A stretch of DNA of 64,000 nucleotides, from assembly GCF_003867015.1 (NCBI RefSeq), contig NZ_CP032548.1, forward strand, positions 2,051,001 to 2,115,000. Reading direction: 5' to 3'. Of this stretch, positions 17,206 through 24,628 are shown in pieces (position 1 is the stretch's first letter; the number at the start of each line of letters is the position of its first letter). Both the position numbers and the translations under genes were made by a program. Source of the DNA: Tenacibaculum singaporense. Lineage in GTDB: Bacteria; Bacteroidota; Bacteroidia; Flavobacteriales; Flavobacteriaceae. Below the pieces are notes generated by a model. The model made no database searches and was not told where the DNA came from. It worked only from the letters and a program-made list of their open reading frames with translations.

Positions 17206-17492
17206 GTTTGTTTGGCTATAAATAAGTATTTACGTGGTTTAACACTTAATTTGCAAGTAGACATCAAACTTAAAATCCGCTAAGATTATAAGAAGTAGGC
17301 GAGAACAAGCAATTACTTACAGCCATCCTAAGTTTGTAATTCATTTAAATTAGACATTTTATTAATAAAGAATAAAAGGGCAGAGTAAGGTTATTATAGC
17401 CATAGGAACTTTAAGATTCCGTCAATAATGTAAATCCCTACTCTTTTACTATCTAAATAACCTTTAGTTTATTAGGTCTATAGAACCTGTTG
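17206..17492. repeat. attC-like large imperfect palindrome 2
   Basis: Positions 17211-17260 align with 22095-22153 of the palindrome between the HNH-ATPase and the 123-residue gene (shared GGCT, TTTAAC, AATT, AAGTAG blocks in order). The outer arms are weak (TTTGGCTATAAATAAG against CTATAGAACCTGTTG). Nested inner repeats include CAAACTTA/TAAGTTTG (17265-17272 and 17329-17336) and AGAGTAAGG/CCCTACTCT (17382-17390 and 17436-17444). It follows the stop of the barrel-protein gene. No other coding sequence is seen in 16800-17507. Confidence 0.45.
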
Positions 17493-17507
17493 TTATGGGG
17501 AGTTTTT

Positions 17508-18734
17508 TCAGAATAATGAATAACCAAATATTATTGATAATGTTCTATATTCTGAAGTCCAATACGAGTAGTTTCCTAAAAGTTCTCTATTGGTTTGATA
17601 TCTAAACTCTAAACTATATCTGTCATTTTGTTTATAACCAATTCCCATAGCTAGGTTATTTCTTGTTTCAATTTCTAATGAATTTAAATTCGAACCATCA
17701 TTTCGGGTAAATTCAATTGATGATTTTGAGTTTAAATCAAAGATGAAAGAAGCATTTATAAAAATTTTAGAATTATTATTTAGAAAGAAATAATGTCTTA
17801 AACCTACAGGGATTTCAATAGAACTATAATCAACATTAGCTATTAATATTCCTCCAGAAACATTATTTACTTCAGTTGTTTTTTCGGACTTGAAACTTTG
17901 ATAAGTTGGCTCAATTGTAATTGCCCATTTATTTTTATTAAAAGGTAAAATATACTCAGCCTCTAATCCAAGTCCAAACCCTATTTTATTCTTGAAATCA
18001 GTATTTCTAGAATTAGAAACAGAATTTTGTATAGCTAATGAAGAACTATTTATACGAGGTCTGATTGTCAAATTAAATAAATCTCTTTTTTGTTTTGGCT
18101 CGAAAATAATTAGTTCGTTATTATAGCATTCACTGTATTCAGTAAAAAATCGTACTAAATCATTTTTTTTATACTTTACATTTTCAATTTTACTAGTTTT
18201 AAAATTTGGACATTTCAAATCAAGCCATAGCTGTTGTCTAAATCTATTATTTTCACCAATATTATTCTCAGTGGTTTTATAACTTTTAAAAATTAATTGT
18301 TCAATATTGGAGTTCTCTTTATTATAAAAATATCTTTTTAAGTTACTATCAATGTATTGATATAAATTAGCCTTTCCTTCAATTAATACTTTTAAAAAAA
18401 GTTCTTCTTTTTGAAATATAGGGTTTTTATGATTACTTAAATTATTGGTGTTTTCGCTAGACCTGTCAATATTTACAGTACTTCTGATGTATTTTGTAAT
18501 ATTATCAATACCAAATTCTTTAATTGATTTTATAGTTGCCTTTTTAGACTCACTGTTTTCGGATAGTTTATATTCAAATTCAGTTGGATTATTTTTCCAA
18601 TCAACATTCTTGATTAGACAATTAGTTTTTTGATTAGTATTATCAATGTAATATCCTTTTTCAAAAGAAATTTGTGAATAACTATTAAAGCTTAAAATTG
18701 TTATTAAAATAAATAAAAATTGTTTTTTCATCAT
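17508..18734 (-). CDS. Outer-membrane beta-barrel protein of unknown function
   Basis: 408 residues. A signal peptide (about 1-20, ending NSYSQ) is followed by a beta-rich N-terminal domain of a type common in Bacteroidota secreted proteins (GYYIDNTNQKTNCLIKNVDW), then a linker, then a C-terminal PorT-like barrel from about 235. Alternating strands include GFGLGLEAEYILPF, WAITIEPTYQSF, EIPVGLRHYFFL and SLEFRYQTNREL, and the last residue is Phe (IFGYSLF), as in outer-membrane porin-type barrels. It is the only intact gene between repeats A and B. Start taken at the first of two adjacent ATG codons. Confidence 0.72.
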   Translation of the reverse strand: MMKKQFLFILITILSFNSYSQISFEKGYYIDNTNQKTNCLIKNVDWKNNPTEFEYKLSENSESKKATIKSIKEFGIDNITKYIRSTVNIDRSSENTNNLSNHKNPIFQKEELFLKVLIEGKANLYQYIDSNLKRYFYNKENSNIEQLIFKSYKTTENNIGENNRFRQQLWLDLKCPNFKTSKIENVKYKKNDLVRFFTEYSECYNNELIIFEPKQKRDLFNLTIRPRINSSSLAIQNSVSNSRNTDFKNKIGFGLGLEAEYILPFNKNKWAITIEPTYQSFKSEKTTEVNNVSGGILIANVDYSSIEIPVGLRHYFFLNNNSKIFINASFIFDLNSKSSIEFTRNDGSNLNSLEIETRNNLAMGIGYKQNDRYSLEFRYQTNRELLGNYSYWTSEYRTLSIIFGYSLF

Positions 18735-18778
18735 TAATTTAAATTTGTTAATATTTGTCTAGTTGAGTTCAAATAACC

Positions 18779-19033
18779 CATAGCTTGTTTATATGAGCAT
18801 AAAATATGTAGGTTATACACCCCAAAAAGGAAGTATAAGAGTACCTTTATTATTTTTATTACTAAGCACCTTGTTTAGGAAATGAAAAAAGGAATTTTTT
18901 AGCAATTTTTGTTCTTTTTTATTAGCGTTAGCCAAGATAAAACAAAATAAAAAACCGTACAAAAATGCACGGTTAAAATATTGTTTTTTAGCTGTTATAG
19001 GTGAATTTAGAATCCATTATAATGTGGCTATAT
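18779..19033. repeat. Cassette-boundary repeat B with trmH-type terminator
   Basis: A full-length copy. The left end CATAGCTTGTTTATATGAGC parallels repeat D, with shared segments AAAAAGGAAGTATAAGAGTAC and AGCAATTTTTGTTC. The core TTAGCCAAGATAAAAC is followed by the hairpin AACCGTAC/GCACGGTT (18953-18974), and the right end is GGCTATAT (19026-19033). It nearly fills the 305-base gap between the hydrolase and barrel genes. Nothing else is seen there. Confidence 0.8.
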
Positions 19034-19039
19034 AATATT

Positions 19040-20071
19040 TTACTTACGATTTTCTTTTTCAATTTTTTCAACCATTGATAGTATTTCTTTATTAATTATA
19101 TCAGCGTTTTCTTTTTTGGTAATTATGGTACCATGATTTGCTTCAATAACAAATTGTTTACTGTTAGTAGATAGTTTTGCCAGTTCTTTTTGTATATCTA
19201 ACCATAATTGAATTTGTTTGTCAGGATCAATTCCTTTCTTTCTATATCTTTCTTTTTGAGACTCTCTATACTGTTCTGTTGCGGTAAAGACCAAAATAGG
19301 TAACGAATCTAAACTTTTTGCTTGACCTGCTCGCTTAAGAATATCTTTATTGATGCGGTTTTCTTTTAAATATCTATGGTAAACCTTACCTGAATAAGAA
19401 GCAAGATTGAGGTTACGGATATGACAATCTTTAGGTAAACCATCATTTTTAGCCTTAGGACTCGTTATTTTATTATAAACTCCTCTTATTCCCATATCTG
19501 AAATAGCAGCAGTAATTTTTAGGAGGTTAATTTGTTCTTTTGGAATCAGTTCTTTTTGGGCTAGTCGTTCCCATTGTTCAGGGTGGCTAGAATCTAAGAA
19601 GACCATTCCTTTTACTTCATTCGGATATAGATCTCTGAATATTTGATTATAGGGTCCGCCCATAGAATGACCAACTAATATATAAGGAGGCTTTTCTCCA
19701 TTTTTCTCAAGTAATTCGTGTAATTGGTGCGCATAAAATTCAGGTGTAATACTATCTTTACTTGATTCACTAAACCATTTTCCTTCTCTGTCATAGCGTA
19801 TTACTCTCATATTCTTCTTCAATCCTTCCGCAATCCAATGAAGCATATCTGTATGGCTGTTTGCTCCTGCTTCAAGAATAACAGTTGGTAAATCGTTTTT
19901 TTCACTTTCAGCTCTTATATGAAGCTTTGTTCCATTGACATCGACTAATTTTCCTGGAGGAATAGGTTTTGAACTAAACAATCGGTAACATGCTCCTGAT
20001 ACTATTAAGAGTAGTATAATTCCAACTAAAAATATACCTATCCATTTGAAGGTTTTTAGAATTAATTTCAT
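19040..20071 (-). CDS. Membrane-anchored alpha/beta hydrolase
   Basis: 343 residues: an N-terminal hydrophobic anchor (FKWIGIFLVGIILLLIVSG, about 9-27), then an alpha/beta-hydrolase domain. The nucleophile elbow is VGHSMGGPYNQIF, the region DSSHPEQW follows the next strand, and the C-terminal EANHGTIIT provides the catalytic His. It is probably a periplasm-facing serine hydrolase (esterase or lipase-like) of unknown substrate. It lies 44 bases after the YciI gene and ends directly before repeat B. Confidence 0.85.
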   Translation of the reverse strand: MKLILKTFKWIGIFLVGIILLLIVSGACYRLFSSKPIPPGKLVDVNGTKLHIRAESEKNDLPTVILEAGANSHTDMLHWIAEGLKKNMRVIRYDREGKWFSESSKDSITPEFYAHQLHELLEKNGEKPPYILVGHSMGGPYNQIFRDLYPNEVKGMVFLDSSHPEQWERLAQKELIPKEQINLLKITAAISDMGIRGVYNKITSPKAKNDGLPKDCHIRNLNLASYSGKVYHRYLKENRINKDILKRAGQAKSLDSLPILVFTATEQYRESQKERYRKKGIDPDKQIQLWLDIQKELAKLSTNSKQFVIEANHGTIITKKENADIINKEILSMVEKIEKENRK

Positions 20072-20115
20072 AGTAATTTTTATATATAATAAACTTATTG
20101 TGTGTTCGTATTCTT

Positions 20116-20403
20116 TTATTCCATTAAGAACTTCAATTCTTCACAAGTTTTACTCGGTACAAATTCAGTCAGTTCATAATCTGCTAATCCGTTTTTCTTA
20201 AAAGGGTCTCTTTCTATAATTTTCTCCAATTCAGGTTTAGACTTGACGTTTGATAATATTATTCCGCCTGTTCTTGGTATTTTTCGTCCAGAAGCTATAA
20301 AATTCCCTAATTCATATTGCTCATTTAGAAATTCAATATGCTCATTAAGAAAGTGGTCAATTTTTTTTAGTTTTGTTTTATAAGTCAGATTAATTATAAA
20401 CAT
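20116..20403 (-). CDS. YciI-family protein
   Basis: A 95-residue dimeric alpha-beta barrel protein related to YciI and muconolactone isomerase. Visible family positions are the His near residue 17 (KKIDHFLNEH), GNFIASGRKIPRTGGIIL, and Asp66 in ERDPFKKNGLADYELTEF. The His/Asp pair is the proposed active site, but the reaction is unknown. A broken copy of its 5' end and promoter sits at 17132-17214. It lies between an unknown membrane-protein gene and the hydrolase gene within one repeat-bounded unit. Confidence 0.85.
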   Translation of the reverse strand: MFIINLTYKTKLKKIDHFLNEHIEFLNEQYELGNFIASGRKIPRTGGIILSNVKSKPELEKIIERDPFKKNGLADYELTEFVPSKTCEELKFLME

Positions 20404-20439
20404 TTAAAGTTTTTTATTCAGTTATAGTTTTTTTACGTT

Positions 20440-20513
20440 TGTTTGGGTATGAATCATAGCGGTTTTGGCGATGAGTAGATACGTAGCCTAAGTGAGGTAA
20501 TTATTTATGGTTA
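20440..20513. repeat. Short attC-like imperfect palindrome 3 (weak)
   Basis: The spacer after the 338-residue membrane-protein gene holds GGGTATGAATCATAGCGG and, facing it, AATTATTTATGGTTAATG. They pair imperfectly, mostly with transition-type mismatches. Its position after the first gene of a repeat-bounded unit is the same as for the palindromes at 17206 and 22090. Support is weak on its own. Confidence 0.3.
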
Positions 20514-21527
20514 ATGTTGTAAAGCATTATTTATTTGATTTCTAAATTCATTTTTCTTATCAACATGCAATGCTAAGTTCTTGTACTTACGTTTAATTCC
20601 GTATAGTCCAGTCAATTCGTTTTCTTCTTTTAATCTGATAATTACATTATGACTTTCCAATTCACCTAAAAACGATAATTTTCGTGTTTCTTTGTTTAAC
20701 TCTATATCCTTTGATGAAATTTCGACGCTCTCGATATCTTTTAAATCAATAATTGTTTCGTTCATAATACCATATCGAAGAAACAGTTTTTCATTTTTTA
20801 TTGATATAGGTCTTTTGTATATAGATTTTAGAAATCCAAGAAGTTGGATTCCAGAATAAATGCTTAAAAAAGTTAAACCCCAGGCAACTGTAACATTCCA
20901 TTTCTGAAGAAGAACATGTAAAACAATAGTTTCTATTGCAATGATAAAAATTATGACAATTAAAAGAGCAACTGTTCCACTATCTTTATGATAAGTGAAC
21001 TCATTTTCATTCAGCTTTCTTTTTTTCCAATTAATAAAACCATAGTAAAAAACAGCAATTTCGGTTACGATAGGAATAACTAATCTTTTTGGAAGTATTT
21101 CATAGCAAGTATTTTTTAAAGCTGTGAAAAAGTCAATATCTTCATGTTTATTTAGCCTATAGCGCTTTATGGCTTTGCTTAGATTGTACATTACATAAGA
21201 TACTATTGAAAGTTCAACTATAGGAAACACCCAAGTCTTAAAAAGATTAAGATAATGTTGATTTTGTGCAGGAAGTATTACAGAACAAATTACCATTCCA
21301 ATAATTAAAAAAGGGACTACTGTAGTCTTTGGGATATTTGTTTTCCTGATTAGTAAAAAGTAGATTAAAGGAACTGTCAATAATAAATCAAATGTAATTC
21401 CAGTTGATAGACTCACCGGATGTTTGTTAAAAACTGTTGATTTTGAAACCATAACCATCAATCCTATAATTAACATAGGGAAACCAAAGATTATTAGTTT
21501 TTTCTGAAGATTTAATGTTTTGTTCAT
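20511..21527 (-). CDS. Polytopic membrane protein of unknown function
   Basis: 338 residues with about seven hydrophobic helices in residues 10-240 (for example LIIFGFPMLIIGLMVMV, VVPFLIIGMVICSVI, VALLIVIIFIIAIETIV), then a soluble C-terminus of about 95 residues. That tail (LFLRYGIMNETIIDLKDIES through NVIIRLKEENELTG) resembles bacterial PH-like domains that follow membrane segments, but this is tentative. I do not recognise the family. It is the first gene after repeat C, whose left end overlaps the region directly upstream of its ATG. Confidence 0.75.
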   Translation of the reverse strand: MNKTLNLQKKLIIFGFPMLIIGLMVMVSKSTVFNKHPVSLSTGITFDLLLTVPLIYFLLIRKTNIPKTTVVPFLIIGMVICSVILPAQNQHYLNLFKTWVFPIVELSIVSYVMYNLSKAIKRYRLNKHEDIDFFTALKNTCYEILPKRLVIPIVTEIAVFYYGFINWKKRKLNENEFTYHKDSGTVALLIVIIFIIAIETIVLHVLLQKWNVTVAWGLTFLSIYSGIQLLGFLKSIYKRPISIKNEKLFLRYGIMNETIIDLKDIESVEISSKDIELNKETRKLSFLGELESHNVIIRLKEENELTGLYGIKRKYKNLALHVDKKNEFRNQINNALQH

Positions 21528-21536
21528 TTTAACGTC

Positions 21537-21713
21537 TTATAGCTTATTTATGCAAACAATTTTGTAGGTGTTAGGATACTTTACTATTCTTTTTGTTAAG
21601 CATTAGCCAAGATAAAACAAAATAAAAAACCGTACAAAAATGTACGGTTTAAAGTAGTTTATTTTTTAGCTCTCAATAAGTAAGTTATGAATCTGCCGTA
21701 ATTACGGTTATAT
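21537..21713. repeat. Cassette-boundary repeat C with trmH-type terminator
   Basis: A shorter copy with an internal deletion. The left end TATAGCTTATTTATGC is followed by GGATACTTTACTATTC, the core TTAGCCAAGATAAAAC, the perfect hairpin AACCGTAC/GTACGGTT (21628-21649) and the right end GGTTATAT (21706-21713). Arms at the two ends are imperfectly complementary, with mainly transition mismatches. It covers nearly all of the gap between its two neighbouring genes and overlaps the last codon and stop of the 123-residue gene. Confidence 0.8.
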
Positions 21714-22079
21714 GTTGTTGTAAAACGTTTTTAATTCGGTTATTTTATTTTCAATTTCAGAATCCGATTCATAAGGCGATTCAGCCATAAAGTATGTGTA
21801 AGCCAAATCATTTATTAATTCATAGGCTTTTTTATAATACTCTTCAGCGAATTCTTTTGGAAAATTTTGATGTTCAGTCCAATTTTTGATAAAATCAGAG
21901 ATGTACCAAATTCCAGAAGCAGTATCTCGTGATAAATTCAGTTTTTCTTTTGACCGCTTACATTCCTTATCTAATTCAGTCAGAAGGTTAATAAATGAAC
22001 CGTGATTCCAATTCAAGGAAGTCCTTAACTCAAGTAAAAAAGAGCCATTTTCAGCGTTTAATTCATCTTTTAACGTCAT
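21708..22079 (-). CDS. Hypothetical acidic protein
   Basis: 123 residues, probably cytoplasmic and helical, rich in Glu, Lys and Asn (EFAEEYYKKAYELINDLAYTY, then SEIENKITELKTFYNNI). No signal peptide, membrane helix or known motif is seen. It lies between the large palindrome at 22090 and repeat C, in the same orientation as its neighbours. Its last codon and stop fall inside the end of repeat C. Gene size and position resemble cassette cargo. The function is unknown, and a small partner or immunity-type protein for the HNH-ATPase is only a speculation from adjacency. Confidence 0.7.
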   Translation of the reverse strand: MTLKDELNAENGSFLLELRTSLNWNHGSFINLLTELDKECKRSKEKLNLSRDTASGIWYISDFIKNWTEHQNFPKEFAEEYYKKAYELINDLAYTYFMAESPYESDSEIENKITELKTFYNNI

Positions 22080-22089
22080 TCCTTAAATG

Positions 22090-22288
22090 TTTTAACGGCT
22101 CGCATATGAGTAGTGCGGGATTTAACCCACAACTGTCTCAAATTGCTAAGTAGCCAAATCTATGATTTTATAGTTAACTTTCAAATTTAATTAGCTCGTC
22201 AAATCGTAGATGTGGCGGGACTCAAATGTCGAAGAAACCTTCATAAATACAGCATTCCCCGTATTACTTATGATGCATTGTTAGCTGC
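22090..22288. repeat. attC-like large imperfect palindrome 1
   Basis: The outer arms at 22090-22119 (TTTTAACGGCTCGCATATGA...) and 22258-22288 (...TGATGCATTGTTAGCTGC) pair over about 28 positions, and most mismatches are C/T or A/G, that is wobble pairs on one strand. Nested inner arms CCAAATCTATGATTT (22154-22168) and AAATCGTAGATGTGG (22201-22215) match at 13 of 15 positions. The HNH-ATPase stop codon lies inside the right arm. GTTAGCTGC at one end has a counterpart GCAGCTAAC at 23522-23530, upstream of the same gene. Confidence 0.6.
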
Positions 22289-23472
22289 TGTACTTTTGTA
22301 TCTCCTTCAACAACTGTTAATTCAATCGTGTTTAATAATTTATATGGTAATTCGTTCTTTTCGAAGAATGTGGCTACAATAAATTGAAAGTCAAAACAAT
22401 TTTCAACAACAACCTTTATTAAGTTACAATAACCTGCGGAGTCCATAGTTGGAAATGCTTCTTGGTCAATTATTGTAATTGTCGAATTGAATTTTGAATA
22501 GAAAATTGCCAATTGCAAGGTCATTTCTAGAATAACCCTATCTTTTTCACCCGATGACAAACTTTGAAAACTCCTGTAATTAGTACGATCTTTTAATTTA
22601 ACAGATAAATAATCCTCTTCGGTATCGTATTCAAAATCCTCTATGATATATTTCTTTTTTGTCGCAACATCTGCTATAAAATTTAAATATTCGATTTCTC
22701 TTAATCCGAAGTACTCCATAAAGGATTTCTTAATCTTATAATCCAATTCGTTTTCAATAACAAAATCACGAAAACATTTATTCAAATGGAATATTGTTGA
22801 TGACGGAATTAAAACTGGAGTTCCAACTCCATTTAAATCATATGTAATTTTCCTTTTTGAATCAATTCGAATATTGTAGGTTAATTCTTCAGTCCTAAAG
22901 TATTTGATACTAAAAAATGAATTCCCTCTATTTTTATTGTCTTCCCAACGCTTTAGTAAACTTGGATTTTTTAAACTAGCTAAGAACTCACAAAGAATTG
23001 TTTTACCAGGACTTCCTTGACCAATTATTAAATTATTTTGCTGAAATTTTATTCTGGTTGAGGAAGTAAATGTTGCAAGGTTGCATATTTCAATCTCTGT
23101 AAACAATCCTTTATCAATATTAACTCCTGCATGCTTATATTGTACTTTTGTTTCATGCCTATCTTTAATCTCATGTAGACGCTTTTCTGTATAAGTAACT
23201 TCATCACCATCTATTAAGTCTGCGTGAGTTTCACAAAGCCAAATCCCATTAGATATACTTTTTCTTTCTTCTGTAGTCATGTCTGACCTATATCGTCTGC
23301 TTCCTCGTCCTTCTGATGCTCCAGAAATATGAGCAGCAACTCCAGTAATATTAACTGAATTTTCTTTTTCCTCCGAAGGTCCTACTGTTAAACTTTCACA
23401 GATTGAACAAGTATAACCAGCTCTTTGAGCTAATCGTAGAATTGTATCTTTTGTAAAATTATCTCTTGGCAT
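22264..23472 (-). CDS. HNH nuclease-ATPase fusion, candidate defence protein
   Basis: 402 residues in two parts. Residues 1-110 look like an HNH endonuclease: Cys22/Cys25 (CSIC), His48 (GVAAHISGASEG), Asn75 (NGIWLCETHADLID) and Cys80/His83. Residues 125-402 form an ABC/SMC-like ATPase: Walker A GQGSPGKT at 151-158, an ABC-type signature LSSGE at 305-309, and Walker B ITIIDQE at 332-338, with Gln337 directly after the Asp and Glu338 next. No coiled coil of SMC length is present. Septu pairs a separate ATPase (PtuA) and HNH protein (PtuB); here both activities seem to sit in one chain. Anti-phage function is inferred. The gene follows repeat D and its stop lies in a large palindrome. Confidence 0.82.
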   Translation of the reverse strand: MPRDNFTKDTILRLAQRAGYTCSICESLTVGPSEEKENSVNITGVAAHISGASEGRGSRRYRSDMTTEERKSISNGIWLCETHADLIDGDEVTYTEKRLHEIKDRHETKVQYKHAGVNIDKGLFTEIEICNLATFTSSTRIKFQQNNLIIGQGSPGKTILCEFLASLKNPSLLKRWEDNKNRGNSFFSIKYFRTEELTYNIRIDSKRKITYDLNGVGTPVLIPSSTIFHLNKCFRDFVIENELDYKIKKSFMEYFGLREIEYLNFIADVATKKKYIIEDFEYDTEEDYLSVKLKDRTNYRSFQSLSSGEKDRVILEMTLQLAIFYSKFNSTITIIDQEAFPTMDSAGYCNLIKVVVENCFDFQFIVATFFEKNELPYKLLNTIELTVVEGDTKVQQLTMHHK

Positions 23473-23517
23473 CTTAAATTAATTCATTTCTATCAACTCT
23501 ATTTGCAATCTCTTTTG

Positions 23518-23757
23518 TATAGCAGCTAACCTGTTTATATAGATGTAAAATACATCGTTATACAACCAAAAAGGAGTTATAAGAATACTTTACTGCTCTT
23601 TTATATTTATTGCTAAGCTTACTAGTTTTGAAAAAAAAGGAATTCTATAGCAATTTTATTCTTTTTTATTAAGCGCTAGCTAAGGTAAAACAAAATAAAA
23701 AACCGTACAAAAATGCACGGTTAAAAAGATGTTTTTCAACATTGATAAGTAAGCTTA
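23518..23757. repeat. Cassette-boundary repeat D at the trmH junction
   Basis: The copy adjoining the core gene trmH. The left end is TATAGCAGCTAACCTG, then segments shared with repeat B (GAGTTATAAGAATACTTTAC, AGCAATTTTATTC), a diverged core CTAGCTAAGGTAAAAC and the hairpin AACCGTAC/GCACGGTT (23701-23722), which acts as trmH's own terminator on the minus strand. It lacks the GGCTATAT right end of A-C and instead runs into the trmH stop codon, which suggests this is the anchor site. Confidence 0.8.
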
Positions 23758-24552
23758 TTGTACAAAATTACGTTGTCGTTTCGCTTCAAAAGTTAAGATG
23801 GCTGCGGCAACCGATACGTTCATAGAATCTATTTCCCCTTGCATTGGGATGTTGATATTCTGAGTAGCTTGGTCTCGCCAAATTTGCGTTAATCCTGTAG
23901 CTTCAGTACCCACTACCAAAGCAGTAGCCTTAGTATAATCGTTTTTATGGTATTCGTTTGAGTTTTGTAGGGTAGCACTGTAAATATTTATGTTGTGCTC
24001 CTGTAAGTACGCTATAATGTTTTCAGAAGTACCTGTAGCTATCTGATTGGTAAATACACAACCCACACTAGAACGTATGATATTAGGATTGAATAAATCC
24101 GTTTTAGGGTTGGCAATAAAAACAGCATCTACATTAGCAGCATCGGCGGTACGTAACATAGCACCAATGTTTCCTGGTTTTTCAATACCTTCCATAACCA
24201 AAACGAGTGGGGTAGTGGTGTTGAATTCAATAGCGTCTAAATCGAAGTTTTTAGCTTTTACTACAGCAATAATACCCTCGGTAGTATCACGATAGGCAAG
24301 CTTTTGGTATACTTCTTTTGTTATTTCTATACGGTTAGCAGCCTTATTTAGAATTTTGTTTACACTTTCTTCGGTAAACATATCAGCAACAAACAGCAGG
24401 GTGTCTATTTCATAACCTCCTTTAACAACTAACGAAATTTCACGTTGTCCTTCTACTAAAAACAATCCTTTTTTCTTACGTTCTCTAGATTTCTCTTGAA
24501 GCTTTAAAAGCTCTTTTATATAGGCGTTTTGTGTACTACTAATCTGTTTCAT
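23755..24552 (-). CDS. SPOUT (TrmH/SpoU) family RNA 2'-O-methyltransferase
   Basis: 265 residues. The N-terminal RNA-binding domain (QNAYIKELLKLQEKSRERKKKGLFLVEG) is followed by the SPOUT knot with its three motifs: VLVMEGIEKPGNIGAMLRTA (motif 1), VVGTEATGL (motif 2) and IDSMNVSVAAAI (motif 3). It methylates a ribose 2'-OH in rRNA or tRNA using S-adenosylmethionine. The exact site is not predictable. It looks like a core gene and marks the edge of the repeat-bounded accessory region. A -7 box with a flanking 7-bp inverted repeat lies upstream. Confidence 0.93.
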   Translation of the reverse strand: MKQISSTQNAYIKELLKLQEKSRERKKKGLFLVEGQREISLVVKGGYEIDTLLFVADMFTEESVNKILNKAANRIEITKEVYQKLAYRDTTEGIIAVVKAKNFDLDAIEFNTTTPLVLVMEGIEKPGNIGAMLRTADAANVDAVFIANPKTDLFNPNIIRSSVGCVFTNQIATGTSENIIAYLQEHNINIYSATLQNSNEYHKNDYTKATALVVGTEATGLTQIWRDQATQNINIPMQGEIDSMNVSVAAAILTFEAKRQRNFVQ

Positions 24553-24564
24553 CTGCTATTATAT

Positions 24565-24587
24565 CAGAATACAAAAGTACTATTCTG
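24565..24587 (-). promoter_or_regulatory. -7 box of trmH-like gene inside a short inverted repeat
   Basis: CAAAAGTA (24572-24579) matches the minus-strand -7 consensus about 20 bases upstream of the ATG. CAGAATA (24565-24571) and TATTCTG (24581-24587) flank it symmetrically, as an operator over a promoter might. Confidence 0.4.
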
Positions 24588-24628
24588 TTTTATAATAAAA
24601 TACCATCTTACTAAAAGAATAATTACTA

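Noticed and set aside
16838..23757. CRISPR array interpretation of the repeated elements
   Set aside because: There are only four copies, of 180-270 bases, separated by whole genes rather than short unique spacers, and no cas gene is present.
16800..24552. A complete integron or transposon
   Set aside because: No integrase, transposase or recombinase gene and no attI-like site was seen, so only a cassette-like array without its enzyme can be proposed.
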